A stretch of 64,000 nucleotides of DNA from Enterococcus thailandicus (GTDB lineage Bacteria; Bacillota; Bacilli; Lactobacillales; Enterococcaceae), in the NCBI RefSeq assembly GCF_001886265.1, contig NZ_JXLE01000003.1, forward strand, positions 124,001 to 188,000, written 5' to 3'. This document shows, in pieces, positions 11,733 through 21,896 of this stretch. Position 1 is the stretch's first letter. Each line of letters begins with the position of its first letter. Made by a program: the position numbers and the translations under genes. The notes beneath the pieces are model-generated. The model did no database searches, was not told the DNA's origin, and saw only the letters and a list, made by a program, of their open reading frames with translations.

Positions 11733-12905
11733 TTATTTACGCTTTTTTCCGCCAAAAGCGTCCTTCATTTTATCGAAAAAACCATCTTCTTGTTGTTCTT
11801 CGACTTTCATTCCACCTGCTTCAGCAAATGAGCGTAACGCTTCTTTTTGTTGTTCATTTAAGTTCTTCGGCGTAATCAGTTTCACTTTCACGTGTTGGTC
11901 ACCTGTTGCACCACCACGTAGTTTAGGCGCACCTTTTCCGCGAAGACGGAAGTTTGTTCCAGTTTGTGTTCCTGCTGGGATCTTTAACTTAACATCTCCG
12001 TGAACAGTTGGAACTTGAACTTCATCTCCTAAAGCTGCTTGCACAAAACTCAATGGTAACTCGTAATAGATTTCTGAACCATCACGATCAAAAATATTAC
12101 TTTCTTCAACACGGAAGACTACATATAAATCACCAAATGGTCCGCCGTTTTCACCTGCTTCACCTTGACCAGCTAAACGCATTTGTTGTCCTTCTTCGAC
12201 ACCGGCTGGTACATTCACTTTCACAGAGTGAGCTTTCTTTTCATGACCAGAGCCATGACAAGTTGGACATGGTTCTTTGATTTCTTTTCCGGTTCCATGA
12301 CAAACATCACATGTTTGACGACTCATCACGCGACCTAATGGTGTTTGACGTTCAACATTGATTGTTCCTGAACCATGACATTTTTGACATGTAATTGGTT
12401 CCGTCCCAGGTTTTGCACCATTCCCATGACAAGTATGACAAACTTCTTCCCGGTTATATTTGATTTCTTTTTCAATACCAAAAATTGCTTCCTCAAAACT
12501 CAAATCAACTGTGTATTGTAAATCAGCTCCTTGACGAGGTGCCGTTGGATCAACTGAACGACCTCCGCCTCCGCCAAAGAAAGAATCAAAGATATCTTCA
12601 AAACCACCGAAGCCGCCTCCGCCTCCAGAGAATCCTCCAAAGCCACCGAAGCCGCCTCCGCCTCCAGCGCCATAGTTTGGATCTGTACCAGCGTGACCAT
12701 ATTGATCATACGCAGCCCGCTTTTGCGGATCACTTAAAATTTCATAAGCCTCAGACACTTCTTTAAATTTTTCTTCTGCATCTGCTTCTTTGTTAATATC
12801 AGGATGATATTTCTTAGAAAGTTTACGATAAGCTTTCTTTATTTCATCTTCTGAAGCCCCTTTTGAAATTCCTAGGACTTCATAATAATCACGTTTCGTT
12901 GCCAT
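11733..12905 (-). CDS. dnaJ: DnaJ, Hsp40 co-chaperone
   Basis: 390 residues. J domain with HPD at 34-36, a Gly/Phe-rich linker at about 79-116, and four CxxCxGxG zinc motifs between residues 156 and 220, followed by the C-terminal substrate-binding region. It stimulates the DnaK ATPase and hands over unfolded clients. Last gene of hrcA-grpE-dnaK-dnaJ, but a strong terminator lies between dnaK and dnaJ, so dnaJ should be expressed at a lower level or from its own promoter. Confidence 0.97.
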   Translation of the reverse strand: MATKRDYYEVLGISKGASEDEIKKAYRKLSKKYHPDINKEADAEEKFKEVSEAYEILSDPQKRAAYDQYGHAGTDPNYGAGGGGGFGGFGGFSGGGGGFGGFEDIFDSFFGGGGGRSVDPTAPRQGADLQYTVDLSFEEAIFGIEKEIKYNREEVCHTCHGNGAKPGTEPITCQKCHGSGTINVERQTPLGRVMSRQTCDVCHGTGKEIKEPCPTCHGSGHEKKAHSVKVNVPAGVEEGQQMRLAGQGEAGENGGPFGDLYVVFRVEESNIFDRDGSEIYYELPLSFVQAALGDEVQVPTVHGDVKLKIPAGTQTGTNFRLRGKGAPKLRGGATGDQHVKVKLITPKNLNEQQKEALRSFAEAGGMKVEEQQEDGFFDKMKDAFGGKKRK

Positions 12906-13003
12906 AGGCTTTCCTCCTATTGGTTCTAATACATCAAATTCACATCGCTTGTAATCATATCACATTTTAGTTGAAACCAAAACTGCTACTTGCATTCTTT
13001 CAA

Positions 13004-13050
13004 AAGAAAAAGACTGTGGCAAAAAGTCGAATCGACTTTCCCCATAGCCT
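13004..13050 (-). terminator. Terminator between dnaK and dnaJ
   Basis: Long imperfect hairpin on the minus strand: outer arms GGCTATGG / CCACAGTC, inner arms AAAGTCG / CGACTTT, then TTTTTC. It lies about 115 nt past the dnaK stop and 100 nt before the dnaJ start. Confidence 0.75.
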
Positions 13051-13166
13051 TCTCTTTTTTACGAATAGGTAGACGTTTCAGAAAAGATGGCTTCAACTGA
13101 ATCTACAGCTATCATCAAAGTCCAACTTTTCTGTTCTAGTCTACTCCTAGCACACTAGGGAACTAA

Positions 13167-15008
<1,842 letters not shown>

Positions 15009-15042
15009 TCATTAAATAAAATTTAGTTTATAGTTGCACGAA

Positions 15043-15606
15043 TTACTGCGCGACGATGACCATTGTTGGTCTTAATACGCGATCGTGTAATTTATATCCT
15101 TCTTGCAAAACTTCCACAATCGTATCTGCCGGCACCTCATCAGATGCGGGAACAGTTTGGACTGCTTGGTGAAGCATTGGGTCAAATGTTTCGCCTTTTG
15201 CAGGGATTTTTTCAATTCCCTCTTCTTTCAAAGCAAAACGAACACCTTCTAATACCATTTCGACACCTTTTTTCAAGCTAGCACCTTGTTCATCTGAAAC
15301 TTCTGTTGCTAGCGCTCGCTCTAGGTTATCAATTGAAGGTAATAATTTTTTAGCTAAATCTTGTGAACGATATTTTTGCAATTGTTCACGTTCATTTTTT
15401 CCGCGGTTTGCCATGTTGGCAATTTCAGCTCGGGCGCGTAGGAATTTATCTTCCATTTCTTCTAAGTCAGCTTTCAAGTTGACGATTTCAACATTTTCCA
15501 CTTCAACTTCTGAAACACCTGAGTCTTCCGCAGCTTCTGTATCGACTTCCAAATCTTGCTGGATGTCTTTTAATTCTTTTTCTAATTCCTCTTGGTTTTC
15601 TTTCAC
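15043..15606 (-). CDS. grpE: GrpE, DnaK nucleotide exchange factor
   Basis: 187 residues. A strongly acidic, coiled-coil N-terminal half (about 1-80) and the GrpE C-terminal beta domain with [15 protein letters not shown] and PTMVIVAQ at the end. Releases ADP from DnaK. Lies between hrcA and dnaK in the class I heat-shock operon. Confidence 0.96.
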   Translation of the reverse strand: MKENQEELEKELKDIQQDLEVDTEAAEDSGVSEVEVENVEIVNLKADLEEMEDKFLRARAEIANMANRGKNEREQLQKYRSQDLAKKLLPSIDNLERALATEVSDEQGASLKKGVEMVLEGVRFALKEEGIEKIPAKGETFDPMLHQAVQTVPASDEVPADTIVEVLQEGYKLHDRVLRPTMVIVAQ

Positions 15607-15702
15607 GATACAGTCTTCCTTTCATTATTCAGTCAGCTGTCTTGATTGTTCATATTAAAAATCAGATTAGCTGCTATCAATTTTAGAAATGCGGACTTAC
15701 AA

Positions 15703-16746
15703 TCATGAGCCAGACAAATCAAGCAAACGATAGTAATCAGCCAGTCTATTCGCTAATTCTTTTCGATAGACATCGACCAACCCAAACATTCGTGAATACG
15801 GCATGCTTGTTGGTCCAAGTAAAGCAATTGTTCCTCGGCCATGTCCATCAATTTCATAACTTGCTTGAATCATGCTCATATTTTGTAGCAGATCATTCCC
15901 TAATTCAGAGCCAATCTTAATATGAATATTACTATCCATCGGAACAATCATTTGAGTAAGCTCGTCGGAATCCCTCATTAAAGAAAACATCGACTTAAAC
16001 TGATTCAAATCTTGATGGGGTTCATAATCAAGCAGGTTCATTTGTCCACTCACATAAATCTTATCTTCAAATACTTGACCTAAAACAGCATCAAATAAGT
16101 AGGAGATACCTTCCGTTGATTGGAAATATTTATGTAAGATCATTGGGATCTCTGTTCGCAGTTTTTGATAAACCGTCATTAGCGGATCACCCACCAAGCG
16201 GTCATTCACAAGCCGAACCATTTTTTCTAAATCTTGACTCCCCAGGTTTGCTGGAAGAGTAAATACCTGGCTTTCAACATTGCCTTTATCCGTCACCACG
16301 ATAGCAATAATTTGTCGATGGTTTAACGGTACGATTCGGAAACCAGTTAATCGGCGATCTTTCACTTCTGGTCCCAACGAGAATGTCGTATAGCTTGTCA
16401 GTTCAGATAAAATTTCAGCGGACTGACGAATGATTTCGTTAATCTCATGAAATTCTTTTCCTAAAGACTGCCTAATCACTTGCAAATCATCATTTGTTAC
16501 ACGAGTTGGTTTCAATAAATGATCCACATAGTAACGATATCCCGCCGCAGATGGAATCCGACCAGAGGAAGAATGAGTTTTTAACAGCAACCCGTCTTCT
16601 TCTAGCGCCTTCATATCGTTGCGAATCGTCGCTGAACTTGCTTCAATTCCCTCAGCCATTAGCGTTTTGGAACCAACGGGTACGCCACTACTCGTATAGT
16701 TTTGGATGATCAGACGCAAAATATCATTTTGACGCTGTGTTAACAT
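15703..16746 (-). CDS. hrcA: HrcA, CIRCE-binding heat-shock repressor
   Basis: 347 residues. The N-terminal winged helix starts MLTQRQNDILRLIIQNY and includes a helix ending in SSATIRNDM; the GAF-like dimer domain follows. It represses its own operon through the CIRCE elements just upstream and depends on GroE for activity in other Firmicutes. First gene of the operon. Confidence 0.97.
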   Translation of the reverse strand: MLTQRQNDILRLIIQNYTSSGVPVGSKTLMAEGIEASSATIRNDMKALEEDGLLLKTHSSSGRIPSAAGYRYYVDHLLKPTRVTNDDLQVIRQSLGKEFHEINEIIRQSAEILSELTSYTTFSLGPEVKDRRLTGFRIVPLNHRQIIAIVVTDKGNVESQVFTLPANLGSQDLEKMVRLVNDRLVGDPLMTVYQKLRTEIPMILHKYFQSTEGISYLFDAVLGQVFEDKIYVSGQMNLLDYEPHQDLNQFKSMFSLMRDSDELTQMIVPMDSNIHIKIGSELGNDLLQNMSMIQASYEIDGHGRGTIALLGPTSMPYSRMFGLVDVYRKELANRLADYYRLLDLSGS

Positions 16747-16762
16747 CTTCCATCACCTCTCA

Positions 16763-16789
16763 TTAGCACTCCTATCTTCTAAGTGCTAA
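16763..16789. promoter_or_regulatory. CIRCE element 1 (one mismatch)
   Basis: TTAGCACTC-N9-AAGTGCTAA, the HrcA operator with one mismatch in the second arm. It is downstream of the hrcA -10 box. Confidence 0.92.
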
Positions 16790-16799
16790 CCCACTTACT

Positions 16800-16828
16800 A
16801 ATATAACAAGTCGTCTTCTTTCTGTCAA
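16800..16828 (-). promoter_or_regulatory. hrcA operon promoter
   Basis: On the minus strand TTGACA, a 17-bp spacer and TATATT (with TG one base before it): an almost perfect vegetative promoter, placed between the two CIRCE elements. Confidence 0.88.
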
Positions 16829-16845
16829 GAAAAACACATCACTTT

Positions 16846-16872
16846 TTAGCACTCTTCCACCCCGAGTGCTAA
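16846..16872. promoter_or_regulatory. CIRCE element 2 (perfect)
   Basis: TTAGCACTC-N9-GAGTGCTAA, a perfect HrcA operator lying upstream of the -35 box of hrcA. Confidence 0.95.
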
Positions 16873-16886
16873 CGATGAGTTTTATT

Positions 16887-16926
16887 CAAAAAAAAGCGGG
16901 AAATCAATGTTTGTTTGACTTCTCGC
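16887..16926 (-). terminator. Terminator of hemW
   Basis: Minus-strand hairpin GCGAGAAGTCAA / TTGATTTCCCGC (one mismatch, one wobble) followed by about eight T. It is 50 nt past the hemW stop. Confidence 0.78.
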
Positions 16927-16976
16927 TACGCAATTATTTGTGATTATCTTTTTATTTAACTAAATTTAAACATTTT

Positions 16977-18158
16977 TTATTCATTGATTTCTGTTTTTGG
17001 TAACAAAAATTTTTCAAAAACTTCGTTCCCTAAAAATGTACCTTTAGGGGTTAAATAAACTCTTTCTTCAGTGTTCACCAACAAGTCGTCTTTCACTAAC
17101 GTATCTAACGTTGACTGGTAGAGTGACTCTATCGTTTGTTGATAACGATCATAAAAATGTTGTTTGTTGATTCCGGATTTTTTACGCAACCCCAAAAACA
17201 GCTCCTCTTCAATCTGGTTGTTTCGTGATAACGTTTCTTTTTCTAAAATCGGTAAATTTCCTTCACGCAAGGGACGCAAATAATGCTGGATTGGCCCCTT
17301 GTTTCGATAACGTGTTTGATCAAGATACCCACTTGCCCCTGCACCAAAGCCAAAATAATGGTCATTATTCCAGTACATTAGATTATGTTGTGATTCATGA
17401 CCGGTCAATCCAAAATTACTAATTTCATATTGATGACGGCCATGTTGTTCCATTGCTTCAATCGTTTCCTCGAACATTTGCGTTTCTGTTTCTTGATCGG
17501 GTAACTCTAATCGACCTTGTCTTACCCAGTTCATGAACATTGTTTTATTTTCCAAAATCAACGAGTATAAAGAATAGTGCGGTAAATCTAGCGCTAATGC
17601 TTTTTCCAGTGTATCACGATAATTTTCAAGTGTTTGTCCAGGCAAAGCATAAATCAAATCAATGCTTACATTGGAAAAGTTTTCTGCTTCTAAAAATGAC
17701 ATTGTTTGGTATACATCTTCAGCAGTATGCTTTCTGCCAATTTTCTTTAACAAACGATTATCAAACGTTTGAACGCCCATAGATAAACGGTTCACACCAT
17801 AGTTTTTCATGACTTGTAGTTTTTCTCGCGTTAAATCACCTGGATTCGCTTCAACAGTAAATTCCTTTCCAGTTCGAAAAGGTAAAATATCACGAGCGCC
17901 TGCTAGCAAACGATCTAGTTGTTGTGCGGATAATGAAGTTGGTGTTCCCCCACCAACATATAATGTTTCTAAATCTTCTATAGGATGTTTCTCCATCATC
18001 AACTTCATCTCTTTTAGTAACATTTCAACATACTCATCAACTGGTTGGCCCTCTAAAAAAACTTTATTAAAATCACAGTAATAACAAATATGCTCACAAA
18101 ATGGAATATGGATATACGCAGAAGTTTTATGTTCTGCGGAATTAGTTATTTCATTCAT
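16977..18158 (-). CDS. hemW: HemW-like radical SAM protein (heme chaperone)
   Basis: 393 residues. The radical SAM cluster motif CxxxCxxC is at Cys21, Cys25 and Cys28 (in PFCEHICYYCDF), and the GGGTPTSL motif binds SAM. It belongs to the HemN-like HemW family, thought to insert heme into respiratory proteins and not to act as coproporphyrinogen dehydrogenase. The first 24 codons lie in a 78-bp sequence repeated at 22060-22137, so an element has integrated at the 5' end and the upstream DNA is now element-derived. The reading frame is intact. Confidence 0.92.
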   Translation of the reverse strand: MNEITNSAEHKTSAYIHIPFCEHICYYCDFNKVFLEGQPVDEYVEMLLKEMKLMMEKHPIEDLETLYVGGGTPTSLSAQQLDRLLAGARDILPFRTGKEFTVEANPGDLTREKLQVMKNYGVNRLSMGVQTFDNRLLKKIGRKHTAEDVYQTMSFLEAENFSNVSIDLIYALPGQTLENYRDTLEKALALDLPHYSLYSLILENKTMFMNWVRQGRLELPDQETETQMFEETIEAMEQHGRHQYEISNFGLTGHESQHNLMYWNNDHYFGFGAGASGYLDQTRYRNKGPIQHYLRPLREGNLPILEKETLSRNNQIEEELFLGLRKKSGINKQHFYDRYQQTIESLYQSTLDTLVKDDLLVNTEERVYLTPKGTFLGNEVFEKFLLPKTEINE

Positions 18159-18164
18159 TGAATT
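18087..18164. repeat. Left attachment repeat (hemW 5' end)
   Basis: 78 bp, identical to 22060-22137 except at 2 positions (18111 and 18148). It covers hemW codons 1-24 and 6 bp upstream. Beyond it the two loci diverge at once on the upstream side. Confidence 0.88.
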
Positions 18165-18259
18165 AAACTCTCCTTACATCGAAAAGTCGTACCTTTTTTC
18201 GACCTTCTTTTCGACTACTCATATAAAAGCATACTAACTGTAATTGGGAAACAAATCCA

Positions 18260-18544
18260 CTAAAAAATCCAAGAATCGACTTCTTGGATCACTTTTTCTT
18301 TCGTTGTACTAGACACTTGATTGTAAATTTCCAGTGTTGTTTTCATATTGGAATGACCCACTCGATCCATGATGGCTTTGATTGGGACGCCAGCTTCAGC
18401 CAAAAGAGAAATATGCGTGTAGCGAAAGGTATGTGTAGTAACATGTTTATTAAAATCAGGGTATTTTTCTCTTAAGATATCTTTGACACAGTTATTTATT
18501 CTTAAACAAAAATGTATTATTTCAGATGTTTGTTTTTTATTCAA
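18260..18544 (-). pseudogene. Tyrosine recombinase/integrase, C-terminal fragment
   Basis: 94 codons carrying only the catalytic C-terminus: HTFRYTH (box II His/Arg), RVGHSNMKTT (second His) and the Tyr nucleophile in EIYNQV. Full-length phage/ICE integrases have about 380 residues, so the arm-binding and core-binding domains and the first catalytic Arg are gone. The frame upstream closes at a TGA seven codons before the TTG start. Position next to the attachment repeat fits the integrase of the surrounding element. Not expected to be active. Confidence 0.85.
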
Positions 18545-18644
18545 TACTTGTATTTTATTTTTTCATAATATGTTATCTTCGTGGTATACATTATTCTAAC
18601 CATTCATTGTTGGATAGTGGACTTAGAATATTTTTCACATACGT

Positions 18645-19478
18645 TTATGTATAAACTTTTTCAATATAATCGACCCATTCCATTTCATCAAGCAATTCTA
18701 ATGTATTTACGATTCTTCTTTTTTCATTTTCATTGTCAATCCCCTGATCATGATTTAACAATAGACTAAAAATGTTTTTTACCATTTTAGCTTGCATATC
18801 ATCGCTATTAGAAATAATTTTATCGAGTTCACTTAAAAATAATTGGATATTTGCCTCATTTTTTCTCGTATAAGATAAAGACAGGCCATTGATAATAAAA
18901 TTTTGTAAATCTCTTGAGTAATTTGAACTGTCTAAATAAATCTTCATATACTGTATACTTTCGACAAAATTAAACCTTATGTACTTATCTTCAAATAAAA
19001 ATAAACAATTTGAAAATATAACAAGTTCGAATCTTCCCCATGTTTGTATCTTATCTAAATAGTTAATGATTTTTTTTGCAATTTTGCGTTGTTCATTTTT
19101 ATCTAGTGCGTCACCTTTATACTCTCTAACTAAATAATATTGAGCATATAAACTGTAATAATAGAAATCTTTGGTATCAATATACATATCCAGAATTTCA
19201 TTTGCAAAATTTATATCAAAAGGATTAAGGTACTTTTTCGATAATTCAACAGATACTTTCTTTTTACCTTCTAATTCTTTTTCATTCAATATGAATTCAT
19301 ATTCTTCTAAGCTAATATTTAGTCTTTTAATATATTTCAATAAAATAGTAAAACTTATTTTAATTCCCCCATTTTCAAAAGAAGACAATGTATTTCTATG
19401 TGAAATCCCTTCAGCCAGCTTTTCTTGGGTAAAATTCCTTTCTTTTCGTAAAAGTTTCAATAGTTCATTGTGCTCCAT
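18645..19478 (-). CDS. Rgg/MutR-like transcriptional regulator
   Basis: 277 residues. An N-terminal XRE helix-turn-helix (about 5-60; LLRKERNFTQEKLAEGISHRN, then SSFENGGIKIS) is followed by a long all-helical C-terminal region without other motifs. Length and layout match Rgg/MutR-type regulators, which often sense short peptides. Start supported by GGGAGGGG ahead of the ATG. It is divergent from the 19-residue ORF and secreted-protein gene, the usual layout of an Rgg and its target. That it controls them is inference. Confidence 0.75.
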   Translation of the reverse strand: MEHNELLKLLRKERNFTQEKLAEGISHRNTLSSFENGGIKISFTILLKYIKRLNISLEEYEFILNEKELEGKKKVSVELSKKYLNPFDINFANEILDMYIDTKDFYYYSLYAQYYLVREYKGDALDKNEQRKIAKKIINYLDKIQTWGRFELVIFSNCLFLFEDKYIRFNFVESIQYMKIYLDSSNYSRDLQNFIINGLSLSYTRKNEANIQLFLSELDKIISNSDDMQAKMVKNIFSLLLNHDQGIDNENEKRRIVNTLELLDEMEWVDYIEKVYT

Positions 19479-19543
19479 ACAAACCCCTCCCTTTTTGTAA
19501 AATTTTAAATCATTTTACTCTATTTAAAAATACTTTTTTGACG

Positions 19544-19598
19544 AATTACTATGCAAAATAATCTGATGAGAAATTTACTTATATAATTACTTTGCAAA
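19544..19598. promoter_or_regulatory. Direct repeat pair and -10 box ahead of the island peptide ORF
   Basis: AATTACTATGCAAA (19544-19557) and AATTACTTTGCAAA (19585-19598) form a 14-bp direct repeat with one mismatch, 41 bp apart. A TATAAT at 19582-19587 overlaps the second copy; no good -35 is seen at 17 bp, which suits an activator-dependent promoter. The Rgg-like gene starts on the other side. Confidence 0.45.
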
Positions 19599-19625
19599 CA
19601 ACCATTATATGAAGGAGGTTATTTT

Positions 19626-19685
19626 ATGGAAACATATCCTGAATTATTACTCGACGGCGCTTGGCAAACAACTGGAGTTAAATAA
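19626..19685 (+). CDS. 19-residue peptide ORF, unknown (possible signal or leader peptide)
   Basis: Encodes METYPELLLDGAWQTTGVK. The ribosome site AAGGAGG is excellent, 7 nt before the ATG, and stronger than that of the next gene. The ORF ends 28 nt before the secreted-protein gene and would share its mRNA. The place, between a divergent Rgg-like gene and its likely target, is where short peptide pheromones are often encoded, but the sequence lacks the basic, strongly hydrophobic form of SHP peptides. It may instead be a translational leader. Too short for homology; coding is supported only by the ribosome site and context. Confidence 0.5.
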   Translation: METYPELLLDGAWQTTGVK

Positions 19686-19713
19686 ATTTATATAAGAAAA
19701 GAGGATAAATAAA

Positions 19714-20367
19714 ATGATGAGAAAAGGATTTATTGGTTTAGCCGCAACATCAATGTTAGGTTTTTCACTTCTAAGTAGTGCTAGTCTAGTTGTAAATGCA
19801 GATGATTTAGCTGTCGTAGATTCTAATGGTATTCAGCTTTCAAACATAGATTCTTTTACCTTAGATCTTAATTCACAACAACAACTTTTTATGAACAAAT
19901 TAACTCATATATATCCATACTTCTATTTCAATCATAATCAGCTTGCTTTATCAATTGATTATGATACATTAAAAACAGAATATGGTTTTACTGATGATGA
20001 TATCGTTACAATTGATTCCATGTTAAAAGCTCCAGCAATCTCTTGGGATAACGAAACTTCCAATATTCAATCCAGAATGTATGTTAAAGGGAGCAAAGTA
20101 TATTTCACTCATGCTGATGTAGTTTCTGCTCTTTACTCAGCAGCACTTATCGGTCCATCCGCTATTTATGCAGCAATAGTCGGGTTAGGAACCATTTCTC
20201 TCGGTCCAGTTGGAACTGCTATTGCGGGAGCAGTAGGGATTTTAGGCTTTCCAAGTTTGGCTGGGTTTACCTATCAAGTTATCCAAGCAGCTTCGAATGG
20301 ACAAGGTGTCTATTTAGGAGTCGAAATGAACGGAATTTTTCCAAATATCGTCAGCGGTACATTTTAA
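19714..20367 (+). CDS. Secreted protein with hydrophobic glycine-rich C-terminus, unknown
   Basis: 217 residues (start MMRKGF; the second Met is equally possible). A signal peptide covers about 1-29 (cleavage near VVNA-DD). The mature part has a polar N-terminal region and then, from about residue 145, a long hydrophobic segment rich in Gly/Ala with repeated small-residue spacing (SAALIGPSAIYAAIVGLG, then AIAGAVGILG), ending NGIFPNIVSGTF. No enzyme motif or cell-wall anchor is seen. The hydrophobic end could insert in membranes, as in bacteriocin-like toxins. It is followed 19 nt later by a small membrane-protein gene, a typical effector/immunity layout. Function unknown. Confidence 0.7.
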   Translation: MMRKGFIGLAATSMLGFSLLSSASLVVNADDLAVVDSNGIQLSNIDSFTLDLNSQQQLFMNKLTHIYPYFYFNHNQLALSIDYDTLKTEYGFTDDDIVTIDSMLKAPAISWDNETSNIQSRMYVKGSKVYFTHADVVSALYSAALIGPSAIYAAIVGLGTISLGPVGTAIAGAVGILGFPSLAGFTYQVIQAASNGQGVYLGVEMNGIFPNIVSGTF

Positions 20368-20386
20368 AATAGATTGAGGGATTTTA

Positions 20387-20689
20387 TTGAAGAATAGAAA
20401 TTTGTTGGTCATAAGTATTATCTTAATCCTAGGATCTAATATAGGTTTTGTCACCCTATCTGATCCTCCAAAATCTATCTGGATTACACTTGTTTTTATT
20501 GGTAGTTGCTTATTTTTGTACACTTGTATAAAATACGGTCTTACTTTAAAAAAATTACTCATTTTTACTTTTTTGATTATCGCTACTTTTTTAGTATCAA
20601 ATTTTTTTCTTAATATCTCTGCTTTACTGGTATATTTTGTTAATAGTTTAGTTGGTAGTCTGCTTATTTATTCATTAGAAAAAACATAA
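20387..20689 (+). CDS. Small integral membrane protein, possible immunity partner
   Basis: 100 residues from a TTG start, supported by GAGG 9 nt upstream. Three to four hydrophobic helices fill nearly the whole protein (about 5-25, 30-47, 52-72, 76-97), with few charges. No family recognised. It lies 19 nt after the secreted-protein gene and before a strong terminator, so the two are co-expressed. An immunity or export-helper role is inferred from the pairing alone. Confidence 0.6.
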   Translation: MKNRNLLVISIILILGSNIGFVTLSDPPKSIWITLVFIGSCLFLYTCIKYGLTLKKLLIFTFLIIATFLVSNFFLNISALLVYFVNSLVGSLLIYSLEKT

Positions 20690-20709
20690 TGGGTGCAACT
20701 ACTTAAAAG

Positions 20710-20757
20710 ACACGAACAACTTTACAGAAAATAGTCTATAAAGTTGTTCGTGTTTTT
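20710..20757 (+). terminator. Terminator between the two convergent island cassettes
   Basis: 15-bp perfect stem ACACGAACAACTTTA / TAAAGTTGTTCGTGT, 14-nt loop, T-run on the plus strand. It also serves the convergent minus-strand genes less well. Confidence 0.88.
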
Positions 20758-20793
20758 ATATGTTTTCATAATTGGAACATATCAATCAGTTTT

Positions 20794-20955
20794 TTATTTA
20801 TCCAACCCCACTAATTTTCGTTGCTTACGATTTGCCTCATCTGCTACATATTTCATTACCGTTTTAAATTCTTTTACGGAGGCATTTTCTGATAAATCAG
20901 CAATACTCTTATTGTATTTTTTTACGATTTTTTGTACTTGTTCTTTCTCAGTCAT
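20794..20955 (-). CDS. 53-residue charged protein, unknown
   Basis: Begins MTEKEQVQKIVKKYNKS and ends KQRKLVGLDK; rich in Lys/Glu and predicted helical, with no signal or membrane segment. GGAG precedes the ATG by 8 nt. It is 45 nt downstream of the 72-residue membrane protein and reads toward the shared terminator, so it is the third gene of a minus-strand cassette. Its small helical, cytoplasmic nature would fit a bacteriocin-immunity-like or regulatory protein, but nothing decides this. Confidence 0.55.
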   Translation of the reverse strand: MTEKEQVQKIVKKYNKSIADLSENASVKEFKTVMKYVADEANRKQRKLVGLDK

Positions 20956-20999
20956 GTAATTTCTCCGATGTTTTTATCTGTCTCTGCTTAACGTAGCCT

Positions 21000-21218
21000 T
21001 CAATTATTATCATAAGAATCACCTTCTTTAATCAACTTCATTTCTTTTTTTAAATTCCAAAAAGAAGCAATACCGACAATCATTCCAATCATACTCAAAA
21101 ATGCCCAAAAATATCTTTTTTGAAGAAGTAAGATGACTGAGAAAATAGCCATGATAATCGAGCAAAATATGCCTATATTAATCAAACGATTGATTTTTTC
21201 TTTTGTCTTTTTACGCAT
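21000..21218 (-). CDS. 72-residue membrane protein, possible immunity partner
   Basis: A basic N-terminus (RKKTKEKINR) is followed by two transmembrane helices (about 12-31 and 36-54) and a charged C-terminal tail. No family recognised. It starts 15 nt after the stop of the secreted protein gene 21234-21896, repeating the secreted-protein/small-membrane-protein pairing seen on the other strand, though the two membrane proteins do not look alike. Confidence 0.6.
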   Translation of the reverse strand: MRKKTKEKINRLINIGIFCSIIMAIFSVILLLQKRYFWAFLSMIGMIVGIASFWNLKKEMKLIKEGDSYDNN

Positions 21219-21233
21219 CCAAGTATGCTCCTA

Positions 21234-21896
21234 TTATGCTAAAATATAATTGTCGTTCTTTCCATCAGCACGATCCAAACCTTCTGCTAAAATCCCCCCA
21301 ACCGAAGCACCAGAAATAACTAATGCTATGTCAATCATACTATTTAAGAATCCCCCTACGCCAATTCCTACTTTTGAAAGAATCTGTTTTTCAACCATTC
21401 TAGTAATATTTTTGCGATTATTTCTTAATAACGTTCTTACCGCTCCAAAATTGCTTGCAGCCGTCCATAATCCAATTGCTATTAATCCTACATCAATAAC
21501 ACCAGCAACAAAACCAGTTGAATTCCACCAGTTTTTCCCTACGCCTCGCATTCTTGGATTGAATCCAGTCATTGCTAAATACTGACTGATTGCTTGTTCC
21601 ATTCTTAATTCATCTTCAGGCGTTAATAATATTTCTCCTTCTTCGTTAAATTTAGGTGGCACGTCTCCATACTCTTCCTTGATTTTCTCAAGAGCTAGTT
21701 CAGAATTCTTTTCTTCTTTCGAGTAATAAATTGCCAAGTCTTCATCATTAAAGTAGCTTTCACTATTCTGAGTTTCATCTAGAATCAACTCATTTGCCAA
21801 AACAACCACACTACCACTTGTTGCTACAACGGACAAAGCAAAACTTACTGCTATTACACGAACCCACACTTTCAAACCTAGATATTTCTTTTTCAT
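21234..21896 (-). CDS. Secreted protein with hydrophobic C-terminal half, unknown
   Basis: 220 residues from the ATG at 21896, chosen because GGAGG lies 7 nt upstream; a longer frame to 21935 lacks such a site. Signal peptide about 1-34 (VVVLANE). The mature N-terminal part is very acidic (about 35-95). From about 105 it becomes hydrophobic: NWWNSTGFVAGVIDVGLIAI, a basic stretch (LLRNNRKNITR), then a Gly-rich segment (VGIGVGGFLNSMIDIALVIS) and the tail DRADGKNDNYILA. The acidic-then-hydrophobic design resembles a masked membrane-active protein. No homology recognised. Confidence 0.68.
   Translation of the reverse strand: MKKKYLGLKVWVRVIAVSFALSVVATSGSVVVLANELILDETQNSESYFNDEDLAIYYSKEEKNSELALEKIKEEYGDVPPKFNEEGEILLTPEDELRMEQAISQYLAMTGFNPRMRGVGKNWWNSTGFVAGVIDVGLIAIGLWTAASNFGAVRTLLRNNRKNITRMVEKQILSKVGIGVGGFLNSMIDIALVISGASVGGILAEGLDRADGKNDNYILA

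Noticed and set aside
12485-12766. Plus-strand frame of 93 residues opposite dnaJ
   Set aside because: Mirror of the low-complexity Gly/Phe region of dnaJ; no ribosome site and no independent support.
18581-18769. Plus-strand frame of 62 residues near the integrase fragment
   Set aside because: Lies mostly in the antisense of the Rgg-like gene; no ribosome site, AT-rich chance frame.
20744-20959. Plus-strand frame of 71 residues in the island
   Set aside because: Starts inside the terminator T-run and is antisense to the 53-residue gene, which has a good ribosome site.
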